Shown here one piece after another: positions 35,675 through 43,031 of a DNA stretch of 64,000 nucleotides. The notes under the pieces were generated by a model. That model searched no databases, was not told the DNA's origin, and saw nothing but the letters and a program-made list of their open reading frames with translations. Positions within the stretch are counted from its first letter, which is position 1, and each line of letters opens with the position of its first letter. Source of the stretch: Bacillus albus. Lineage in GTDB: Bacteria > Bacillota > Bacilli > Bacillales > Bacillaceae_G. The stretch spans positions 1-64,000 of the forward strand of contig NZ_MAOE01000121.1 of the NCBI RefSeq assembly GCF_001884185.1, read 5' to 3'. The translations under genes were made by a program, and so were the position numbers.

Positions 35675-36095
35675 CATTTCCTCCTTCATTCGGCTGCAAT
35701 TGAAATAGAAAACCAAGTTGTTGTGACGCAGTAATAAAACAAATATAAGTGCAAAGCTCTACAATTTCTTTTTCCGTCCAGTATTGTTTCAATACATGAA
35801 ACATAGTATCATCTATCGCTTGTTTATCATGAACAAAATTATGTGCAAAAGTAACGGCTACACTTATTTCTTCTACCTTTTGCATATCAGCAGGCCTTCC
35901 CTTTGCCATACAGTACGGGCATTCATTCCCGTACGCTAATGTTCTTCTTACTTGCTCCTTTAACTCTGCTGAAAGAGTTCCTTTATTGTATAATGTATTT
36001 TCTAATGTACTCCACGAATGTAATATTTCCGGATTATGACCTAATAACCTTTGAAACTTTGTATCTCCTACATTTGATAATGAAATTCTCTCCAT
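35667..36095 (-). CDS. Carboxymuconolactone decarboxylase/AhpD-like protein
   Basis: 142 residues from ATG 36095 after aggagg. The helical AhpD-like core has the redox motif YGNECPYCMAKGRP, with CxxC. LAYGNECPYC and the later ICFITASQQLGF agree with the family. Such proteins act as peroxidase-linked disulphide reductases or unknown hydrolases. It is the first gene of a pair with the isochorismatase-like enzyme, divergent from an Lrp-type regulator. Confidence 0.8.
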   Translation of the reverse strand: MERISLSNVGDTKFQRLLGHNPEILHSWSTLENTLYNKGTLSAELKEQVRRTLAYGNECPYCMAKGRPADMQKVEEISVAVTFAHNFVHDKQAIDDTMFHVLKQYWTEKEIVELCTYICFITASQQLGFLFQLQPNEGGNDE

Positions 36096-36221
36096 TATTT
36101 TTCCTCCTATTCCCTTCAGTTTTATTGTAAAATAAATAAAGTTCTCTTTACATTTCATATGAATCTTAATTTATATTTTTCCTTTACAAAAATTATCATT
36201 TTACTGGAGGTATATTTACAA

Positions 36222-36674
36222 ATGCAACTAGACCGTGTTGATCGAAAAATTTTAAATGAATTATATAATGATAGTCGCCTGTCCATGCGTGAATTGGCAA
36301 AGCGAGTGAATTTATCTGCTCCATCTACTGCAGAACGTGTTCGTAAACTGGAAAGTGAAGGCGTGATTCAAAAGTACACAATCGATATCGATTATAAAAA
36401 AGCAGGACTTGTTTTAGATTGTATTTTAGAAATCACTTTAAAAAATGGTGATACAACACGTATGCAACAGTTCATTCAGTCTTATCCATCTGCAAGTTTT
36501 TGTTACCGCGTTACAGGAAGCTTATGCTACATTGTAAAAATTTCTGTTCCTTCACTCGTTGAACTTGAAGAATTTATCAATGATGTTTCCTCATATGCAA
36601 CTACTGTTTCTCATATCGTATTATCAGAAGTATCTCTTACTCCTGATATTGAACATATCTTCCCAGAAAATTAA
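36222..36674 (+). CDS. Lrp/AsnC family transcriptional regulator
   Basis: 150 residues from ATG 36222 after tggagg. N-terminal helix-turn-helix (LSMRELAKRVNLSAPSTAER) and C-terminal RAM/ACT-like ligand domain (VTGSLCYIVKISV, SHIVLSEVSLTP). It is transcribed divergently from the AhpD-like/isochorismatase pair across about 125 bases, so control of that pair is the natural guess. The ligand, probably an amino acid, is unknown. Confidence 0.88.
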   Translation: MQLDRVDRKILNELYNDSRLSMRELAKRVNLSAPSTAERVRKLESEGVIQKYTIDIDYKKAGLVLDCILEITLKNGDTTRMQQFIQSYPSASFCYRVTGSLCYIVKISVPSLVELEEFINDVSSYATTVSHIVLSEVSLTPDIEHIFPEN

Positions 36675-36774
36675 TTAATTTTTATTCATAAAATATAAAA
36701 AAACCCCTTACAATAAGAATAAAAATAATATATTATGTATTAAAATACATAAAGTTCTAGAAAGGGGCTTTACA

Positions 36775-36957
36775 TTGAAAATCTGGTTTTATGAAAAAAC
36801 GGCACAATTAGATGAATTGCTTGGCATTTGGGATAATGTTCCGACTATCCCTCGAATTGGTGAAAAAGTTGAGATTTTAAAAACAGTCCGCACTGTTACA
36901 GATATTAAATATGTAAAAAACGGTAATAATTTTCGTGTAGAAATTATTACAAATTAA
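36775..36957 (+). CDS. Small hypothetical protein
   Basis: 60 residues, mostly beta-like: MKIWFYEKTAQLDELLG, then EKVEILKTVRTVTDIKYVKN and FRVEIITN. TTG start 36775 lies after agaaagggg, and a terminator follows at once. No family recognised; the pattern resembles small SH3-like barrels of phage or stress genes. Its own promoter is likely in the A/T-rich 100 bases upstream. Confidence 0.6.
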   Translation: MKIWFYEKTAQLDELLGIWDNVPTIPRIGEKVEILKTVRTVTDIKYVKNGNNFRVEIITN

Positions 36958-36986
36958 AAAGTAGCTCCTAAGAGCTACTTTTTAAT
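36956..36986. terminator. Bidirectional terminator
   Basis: AAAAAGTAGCTC-ctaa-GAGCTACTTTTT between the convergent genes ending at 36957 and 36986. Confidence 0.9.
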
Positions 36987-37999
36987 TATCTATCACGCGC
37001 TTTCTTTATAACGATTTTATCTTCTTCTATAGATACTGTTACATAATCATTTTCTTCTAACCGAAGCTTATTCACAGCCTCATCTGGTAGCTCTACAGCC
37101 ATCAGTCTATCTGTTACGAACACTTGACTATACTCTTCATTTTCTTGTAATGCACTCACTGCTTTTTCCTCATTTATAAAACGCACTGGTGGCACACCCA
37201 CTTCTTTTACCTTGCGCCATTGTTTCCAAACGTAAGGAATTAGCCAAAGTAATCCAACAACTGTAAGACCGATACCGATCCATAAATTACTTTGCGCTTG
37301 TAATTCAGGAATTGAAATGGCACTACTCTCTTCTCCACCGACAAATTGCATACTTGTTGCAATGAAATTATTTAGAGCGTGTACAGCGATATTCGTCCAT
37401 ATATTTTTCGTCTTTATGTATAAAAGACACATAACAACGCCAAACATGAACGCGCCAATAACATCAAAATGTCCTAGACCAAAAATCAGTGAAGATATGA
37501 TTACAGCTTTTTTAATTCCCCATTTGTAAGCCATTCGCTGTAAAAAGAATCCCCTAAAAATAACCTCTTCCATAATAGGTGCTAACACACACGCTGAAAT
37601 GAAAGTAAATATCGTCATATATACGTTACTCGTGTTAATAACATTTCCGTCTTCTAACATAGTAACTAAGAAATTCGGTAACGTATGTGCTAATATGTAA
37701 AATTGAATATGAGATATACCAACTGAAAAAATCATTCCCATTATCGTTGCCAATACAATTAATCCCCACGGTAAACGTCCTGGTTTATCAAAAAAACTAT
37801 TGAATACAACATTATTTTTATTTGTTTTTACGTATAACCAAAATAACGGAAATACAAAAAATACAGTTATTTGTGAAATAACCTCCATCGTATTCTCAGA
37901 AACATTTGCTAGACTTAATGGGATCATCGTAAGGAACAATCCTATAATCATCCATCCAAAAAAACTGCGTAGTCTTATGTGTGAAAATGCATAGTGCAT
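36986..37999 (-). CDS. CPBP intramembrane protease with C-terminal AbrB-like domain
   Basis: 337 residues from ATG 37999 after ggaggtg. About eight membrane helices fill residues 10-260. The CPBP (Abi/CAAX-like) motifs are APIMEEVIFRGFFLQR, LIFGLGHFDVIG and VHALNNFIAT, giving the Glu-Glu, Arg and two His of the glutamic-type active site. After a linker the last 45 residues (MAVELPDEAVNKLRLEEN, then VSIEEDKIVIKK) look like a MazE/AbrB swapped-hairpin domain. That addition is not part of the usual protease. Substrate unknown. Confidence 0.82.
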   Translation of the reverse strand: MHYAFSHIRLRSFFGWMIIGLFLTMIPLSLANVSENTMEVISQITVFFVFPLFWLYVKTNKNNVVFNSFFDKPGRLPWGLIVLATIMGMIFSVGISHIQFYILAHTLPNFLVTMLEDGNVINTSNVYMTIFTFISACVLAPIMEEVIFRGFFLQRMAYKWGIKKAVIISSLIFGLGHFDVIGAFMFGVVMCLLYIKTKNIWTNIAVHALNNFIATSMQFVGGEESSAISIPELQAQSNLWIGIGLTVVGLLWLIPYVWKQWRKVKEVGVPPVRFINEEKAVSALQENEEYSQVFVTDRLMAVELPDEAVNKLRLEENDYVTVSIEEDKIVIKKARDR

Positions 38000-38159
38000 A
38001 TAGAACACCTCCAAAGATAGTAAAAATAAATGGTGTGATAACTAAATTATAATATGAATATAGTTGAAATTCTTCCTATTTTTCTCAAATACTTTCGAAC
38101 AACATATATAGTAATCATTCTTTTCTTGCAGTTGAAATATACGAGAAAGTTATGTAATA

Positions 38160-38192
38160 AAAATCCCCGTTTTTACAAGCGGGGATTTCTTT
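38160..38192 (-). terminator. Terminator of the GntR/ABC operon
   Basis: AAATCCCCG pairs with CGGGGATTT, and T-rich sequence follows on the minus strand, just beyond the permease stop at 38195. Confidence 0.85.
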
Positions 38193-38194
38193 TA

Positions 38195-38971
38195 TTATAA
38201 TACGTCACGTTTTTGGAATAATGCACTTGATGCTACAAGTAATACAACAAAGTATGCAGCTACAAGTAAGAATGAAGTTGTAAATGTAAACTCTGTAAAT
38301 GTCGGTTCTGATCCGCCGCTTACTAGTTTATTGCTATCATACACACTTAAATTTAAATGGAAAAACACTACAAACTTTGCTACACCTTTTGCAAACATCA
38401 TCAGTACCATATTAATTGGTCCTTGTAAAAAGAAGAGGAACATCGTAATAATTAATGGTAATACAGATTTTCTAAATACGTTCGCTAAGAAAAATGCAAG
38501 CGTCGCAAAGAAGAATGGTGAAAGTACTTGATATAAAGTAGATTTCATTACGATTCCTACCGTTAATTCTGTTTTACTACCATCCATTACAATTCCGCCA
38601 ATAATCATTGCAATTAACGTGCTAGCAAATATGATAAATACTATAGTAAGTAACACTGTAATATATTTAGAGAATAAAACTGTCATTCGTTTTCTTGGAC
38701 GGATTAATAACTGCTTAATTGTACCTTTTTGGAACTCATCAGTAATCGTACGAGAAGCAATCGTAATTCCAAATACCGTTGCAAACAAAGTAATTAAACC
38801 AATCTCTGAACTTGCAAAATCTAAATATGATCCTTTAAATTCAGTTCCGTCCCCCCATTTCAGCATTGCTAAAACTCCCAAAATCTCCAATACTGCAATA
38901 ACACCAATTAAAATATACATACCTTTTTTCGCATGCAACTTTAAAAATTCATTTTGAATTAATTTAAACAT
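38195..38971 (-). CDS. ABC-2 type permease (YhcI-like)
   Basis: 258 residues and six predicted membrane helices. The start MFKLIQNEFLKLHAKKGMYI and SRTITDEFQKGTIKQLLIRP are typical of ABC-2 permeases related to lantibiotic or bacitracin exporters. Its ATG shares one base with the stop of the ATPase gene (taatg). Last gene of a five-gene operon that resembles the B. subtilis yhcEFGHI set. Confidence 0.85.
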   Translation of the reverse strand: MFKLIQNEFLKLHAKKGMYILIGVIAVLEILGVLAMLKWGDGTEFKGSYLDFASSEIGLITLFATVFGITIASRTITDEFQKGTIKQLLIRPRKRMTVLFSKYITVLLTIVFIIFASTLIAMIIGGIVMDGSKTELTVGIVMKSTLYQVLSPFFFATLAFFLANVFRKSVLPLIITMFLFFLQGPINMVLMMFAKGVAKFVVFFHLNLSVYDSNKLVSGGSEPTFTEFTFTTSFLLVAAYFVVLLVASSALFQKRDVL

Positions 38972-39873
38972 TACGCTTTCACTCCCCCTGTAATCGCTAA
39001 GAACTCATCCTCTAACGTTTTATTTTGAACGGTAACCCCGTATACAAGCACATCGTCACTCACAAGTTTCTTTACAAGTTGTGGAATTTCTTCTTTCGTT
39101 ACAGATACTACAATGACATTTCCTTGCGCCTTACCTTCAATGATTTCATTTGCTTTCTGTACTTGATCTACTTCAAACGCTACAACTACTGTCTCATCAT
39201 GTTTTGCTTGTTCATGTAAGTTGTACTCTTGTACAAACTCACCTTGTTTAATAATAACAACACGATCACACATGAGTTCAATTTCACTTAATAAGTGACT
39301 TGATACGATTACAGCAATATTCTCCTCTTTCGCTAAACGTTGTAAATAATCACGAATTTGGCGAATACCAGCTGGATCTAATCCATTTGTCGGCTCATCT
39401 AGAATTAAGATTTTTGGCTGATGCAGTAATGCCTGTGCAATTCCTAAACGTTGTTTCATGCCAAGTGAATATGTTTTCACTTTTTTATGAATCGCATGCT
39501 CCAATTCAACAAGCTTTACAATTTCAGCAATGCGCTCTTTACTAATCGGTGTAATTGCCATGTTCGCAAAATGCTTTAAGTTTTGCATTCCTGTCATATA
39601 ATCATATAGTTCAGGATTTTCTACAATTGCTCCAATTTGCTCTAGCGCTTTTTCACGCTCCGTGCGAATACTATGACCACAAATTGTAATATCGCCCTCT
39701 GTCATTGATATAAGACCTGTCATCATACGAATTGTCGTCGTTTTACCACTACCGTTCGGTCCAAGGAACCCGTACACTTCCCCTTCGCGAACTTCAAATG
39801 ATAAACCGCGAATAATTTCCGTTCCACCAATCCTTTTTCGAACATTTTCTAACTTTACTACTACGTTTCCCAA
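38971..39873 (-). CDS. ABC transporter ATP-binding protein (YhcH-like)
   Basis: 300 residues. Walker A GPNGSGKTTTI, Q-loop IVENPEL, signature YSLGMKQRLGIAQ, Walker B LILDEPTNGLDP and the switch His in VSSHLLSEIE are intact. A C-terminal extension of about 80 residues is usual for BcrA-like exporters. I start at TTG 39873, eight bases after aaaggagg; another TTG two codons upstream is too close to the site. It pairs with the permease downstream. Confidence 0.9.
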   Translation of the reverse strand: MGNVVVKLENVRKRIGGTEIIRGLSFEVREGEVYGFLGPNGSGKTTTIRMMTGLISMTEGDITICGHSIRTEREKALEQIGAIVENPELYDYMTGMQNLKHFANMAITPISKERIAEIVKLVELEHAIHKKVKTYSLGMKQRLGIAQALLHQPKILILDEPTNGLDPAGIRQIRDYLQRLAKEENIAVIVSSHLLSEIELMCDRVVIIKQGEFVQEYNLHEQAKHDETVVVAFEVDQVQKANEIIEGKAQGNVIVVSVTKEEIPQLVKKLVSDDVLVYGVTVQNKTLEDEFLAITGGVKA

Positions 39874-39887
39874 TGCCAATTCCTCCT

Positions 39888-40682
39888 TTAAACTTCTAGT
39901 TTTTTATCGATTATGCGACCTGTTATATAAACAAGTAAAACAAATATACCTATTGAAAAAGTAATACTATATAAATTCATAAGACTTTCTGGATATAGTA
40001 TGAGATTTATATCCACTGATTCATCTATATAAACTGATTTTTTGATAAAAGTAGGTGTAGGCGCAAGTCGGCCCAGCATTTCATATATCAGATTGATTAC
40101 TTTCGTTACTAGTAAAAATAGGAAGAAAATAATTACATACTCCATTTTTTTCTTTTTCAAAGAAAATACTTTCACACCGGCTACTGTAAAAAGTAAAACT
40201 AACAATATACTTGATAAATTAAATACATATAACATACTACTAAATAATTGCTTTACTATATCTATCTCAATTGTACTTTCCGTAAATAACAATCCATAGA
40301 GTTCTGTACCTTTTATTACCTTCATCGAAATACTATAGACAAACATAGCACCTATTACTTCAAAACACATGAAGCTAATTGCCGCATACGACAATATTGC
40401 TAAAACAATTTTTTTACCAGATATCGGTGTTAATCGAAATAATGTACTTTCGGTCATTTTCCCGTACGCAGATATCGCCTGCAGAAATACTAATACTGCA
40501 AAAATCATATAAACTAAGAATACTAAAGCAATAATAATCATTTGCCTTACTTCTCCTGATTCTTGTTTAATATAATTCCCCATACTTACAAAAGCGACAG
40601 CTACAATAAATATGAATGACAATAACGAAATAAAAATTTGTTTTTTATTCGCATTGTACATATATGTTAAACTGGCCTTCAT
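39888..40682 (-). CDS. ABC-2-like membrane protein (YhcE-like)
   Basis: 264 residues with six to seven hydrophobic helices and no ATPase motif. It overlaps the ATPase gene upstream by four bases, so it is probably the membrane partner of that ATPase. Sequence is poorly conserved in this class, which limits naming. It fits the place of yhcE-type proteins in GntR/ABC operons of Bacillus. Confidence 0.75.
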   Translation of the reverse strand: MKASLTYMYNANKKQIFISLLSFIFIVAVAFVSMGNYIKQESGEVRQMIIIALVFLVYMIFAVLVFLQAISAYGKMTESTLFRLTPISGKKIVLAILSYAAISFMCFEVIGAMFVYSISMKVIKGTELYGLLFTESTIEIDIVKQLFSSMLYVFNLSSILLVLLFTVAGVKVFSLKKKKMEYVIIFFLFLLVTKVINLIYEMLGRLAPTPTFIKKSVYIDESVDINLILYPESLMNLYSITFSIGIFVLLVYITGRIIDKKLEV

Positions 40683-41377
40683 CTACTAAACACCTCCTTA
40701 AACAAATCCGTAACAGCTTTTCCTCGCTGGAAGCGTAACTCCTCTACATTTTCATGAAGTACACTTTCACCATCTTTTAAAATGATTACTTCGTCAAAAA
40801 TGTTTTCCACTTCTCCAATTAAATGTGTTGCAATTAAAATGGTACAATCTTCGCGATAAAACTGTAAAATAAGTTCCAGTACGTGTTCCCTAGAAACGAG
40901 ATCAATCCCGCCAAGCGGTTCATCTAATACGTATAACTTCGCTTTCCGAGAAAACGTTAAAATAATTTGTAGCTTTTCAACCATGCCTTTTGATAAAGCT
41001 ATAATCCTTTCTTCTAGCGGTATTTTAAATTCGGCGATTGTATCTACCGCTTTTTGAATATCAAAGTCTTTATAAAAGTCTCTATAGAAAAATAAGGAAT
41101 CTTTAACCGTCATCCAATCATCAAATACTGGTTTATCCGACATAAAAGAAACAATTTCTTTCGTTTCTAATCCTACCTTTTTACCAGCGATTGTAATACT
41201 CCCTTCAGAAGGGTGCTGCAGACCAGCAATCATTTTCAATAACGTCGTTTTCCCGCTCCCGTTATCTCCAACAAGCCCTATAATTTTCCCTTCCGTAATC
41301 TCTATGTTTAATTCACGGATCACTGCTTTTAACCCGTATCTCTTCCATAAGTTTTCTATTTTTAATAGCTCTGTCAT
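40679..41377 (-). CDS. ABC transporter ATP-binding protein (YhcG-like)
   Basis: 232 residues. Walker A GDNGSGKTTLL, signature LSKGMVEKLQIIL (a divergent form of LSGGQ common in this subfamily), Walker B LYVLDEPLGGID and the switch His in IATHLIGEVE. It overlaps the GntR gene upstream and the membrane gene downstream by four bases each, so the three are translationally linked. Confidence 0.9.
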   Translation of the reverse strand: MTELLKIENLWKRYGLKAVIRELNIEITEGKIIGLVGDNGSGKTTLLKMIAGLQHPSEGSITIAGKKVGLETKEIVSFMSDKPVFDDWMTVKDSLFFYRDFYKDFDIQKAVDTIAEFKIPLEERIIALSKGMVEKLQIILTFSRKAKLYVLDEPLGGIDLVSREHVLELILQFYREDCTILIATHLIGEVENIFDEVIILKDGESVLHENVEELRFQRGKAVTDLFKEVFSR

Positions 41378-41754
41378 TCGCTCTCCTCCTTCTTCTCATG
41401 TAATGAAGAACGAAGTATTGAAAGGATTTCGTCTTCTGAAAAACCTAAATTGTCCATTCCATCTATAAAAGAATGAAGTAATTCTTTCGCCATCTCTTTT
41501 CGCAGCTCCATAATTTTCTCCCCTTCATTCGTTACATATCGTCCCATTCCTCTACGTGTTACAACAACCCCATCCCGCTCTAGCTCTTGAAATGTACGCT
41601 GAATCGTATTTGGATTTACTTGTAATTCACTTGCTAATTCACGTACAGAGGGAATTTTATCACCAGGCAATAAATGTCCTGTTACGATTTCTTTTTTTAT
41701 GTATTCCATTACCTGAATGTAAATTGGTGTATTTGGAGAAAACTCTATTTTCAT
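41374..41754 (-). CDS. GntR-family regulator, YtrA/YhcF type
   Basis: 126 residues. N-terminal winged helix (YIQVMEYIKKEIVTGHLLPG, SVRELASELQVNPNTIQR, VVTRRGMGRYVT) with only a short helical C-terminus, as in the YtrA subfamily that governs ABC operons. It is the first gene of the operon, and a large palindrome directly upstream is the likely autoregulatory operator. Inducers of such systems are often cell-wall antibiotics; that is inference here. Confidence 0.88.
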   Translation of the reverse strand: MKIEFSPNTPIYIQVMEYIKKEIVTGHLLPGDKIPSVRELASELQVNPNTIQRTFQELERDGVVVTRRGMGRYVTNEGEKIMELRKEMAKELLHSFIDGMDNLGFSEDEILSILRSSLHEKKEESE

Positions 41755-41765
41755 TTCTTCCCTCC

Positions 41766-41807
41766 TTTTGTATCGGTGTACTAGTTAAATAATACACTGA
41801 TACAAAA
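41766..41807 (-). promoter_or_regulatory. Palindromic operator of the GntR/ABC operon
   Basis: TTTTGTATCGGTGTA and TACACTGATACAAAA form 15-base arms with one mismatch around a 12-base centre, ending about 12 bases before the GntR start. Long palindromes with gtatc/gatac arms are usual YtrA-type operators. Confidence 0.75.
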
Positions 41808-41833
41808 AGGTTGTAAATACCCATTTAATTACA

Positions 41834-41868
41834 AAAAAGTTTTATCCAGCTAATGGATAAAACTTTTT
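41834..41868. terminator. Hairpin aaaaagttttatcc/ggataaaacttttt
   Basis: Fourteen perfect pairs with loop agctaat, flanked by A and T. It is independent of the stronger stem 50 bases to the right but shares its ttatcc/ggataa centre. Confidence 0.7.
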
Positions 41869-41917
41869 AGGCAGAAATCGTTATATAAAAATAATAGTGT
41901 TATGTAAACAAAACCAT

Positions 41918-41957
41918 AAAAAAAGCTGTCTTATCCATGGATAAGACAGCTTTTTTT
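41918..41957 (-). terminator. Terminator of the nrd operon
   Basis: Perfect palindrome AAAAAAAGCTGTCTTATCC/GGATAAGACAGCTTTTTTT, directly beyond the nrdF stop. Confidence 0.9.
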
Positions 41958-41968
41958 ATAATCATATA

Positions 41969-42937
41969 TTAAAAATTAAACATGAAGTCATCATCAGATA
42001 ACTTTTCAACGTTCGTCGCTTTTACGTAACCATTTCCTTTTACAGAGAAGAAATCATGGTTTTTCGTATCTGTACGCAAACCATTTAAAACGATTGGGTT
42101 AATTTCTTCTTCTTCAAACTTCGGCTCAAGTCCTAAGTTCATAAGTCCTTTATTCGCATTGTAACGAACGAAACGATTTACATCCTCTACAAGACCGATA
42201 GAAGTGTAAATTTCTTCTGTGTATGCCATTTCAATTTCATATAGTTCCATTAATAACTCTTGCGTTTCTTTTTGCACTTCTTGTTGATCTTCTGCAGAAA
42301 GTTCCGCGAAGATTTGTTGTGCTAAAATACCGACGAATACGCCGTGAATTGACTCATCACGAATTATTAAGTTAATAATCTCACCACTTGCTGTTAGTTT
42401 TCCTTGACCAGCTAAGTAAAGCGGATAGAAGAATCCACTATAGAATAAGTAACTTTCTAGGAACACACTTGCTACCATTGCCATATATAACTCTTTTTTC
42501 GTTACTTCAGGCTTTAATAAACGACGATAGTAACTTGTAATAATACCAGCCTTTTTCTCAAGTAACGGATGATTATCTACCCAGTCAAAAATATCATCGA
42601 TTTCTTCTTCAGTAGCTAACGTTGTGAAAATATGACTGTAACTCTTTGCATGTACTTCTTCCATAGCACCCATGAAAGCTAATACACTTTTCGCTTGTAA
42701 ATTTTCAAGATGAACAAGTACAAGAGGCATCCCTTCGCCGCCTTGTTTCGTATCTAAAAGTGTTAAACCACCTAATACACGCTTATAAGCAATTTGCTCT
42801 TCTTTTGATAATTGCACCCAAGTATTTTTGTCAGAAGACACTGCGATTTCTTCTTCTGTCCAAAACTGAGCGATGTTTTGCTTCCAAAACATTAAACTAA
42901 AATCATCTTCTTTTTTGTTCCAGTTTACCGCACGCAT
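41969..42937 (-). CDS. nrdF: Class Ib ribonucleotide reductase beta subunit NrdF
   Basis: 322 residues. The dimanganese/diiron tyrosyl-radical subunit that supports NrdE in making deoxyribonucleotides. Metal ligands can be seen in AMEEVHAKSYSHIF and IRDESIHGVFVG, and the C-terminal tail SDDDFMFNF is the piece that docks on NrdE. Third gene of nrdI-nrdE-nrdF. ATG follows agaaggggcga. Confidence 0.95.
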   Translation of the reverse strand: MRAVNWNKKEDDFSLMFWKQNIAQFWTEEEIAVSSDKNTWVQLSKEEQIAYKRVLGGLTLLDTKQGGEGMPLVLVHLENLQAKSVLAFMGAMEEVHAKSYSHIFTTLATEEEIDDIFDWVDNHPLLEKKAGIITSYYRRLLKPEVTKKELYMAMVASVFLESYLFYSGFFYPLYLAGQGKLTASGEIINLIIRDESIHGVFVGILAQQIFAELSAEDQQEVQKETQELLMELYEIEMAYTEEIYTSIGLVEDVNRFVRYNANKGLMNLGLEPKFEEEEINPIVLNGLRTDTKNHDFFSVKGNGYVKATNVEKLSDDDFMFNF

Positions 42938-43031
42938 TCAATCGCCCCTTCTCTAAATAAACATGAAAAATTAATAACTGAGCATGAGCAGGGTTCAGAA
43001 AAACCCTGCTCATCATGTCTTACTTTTTATA

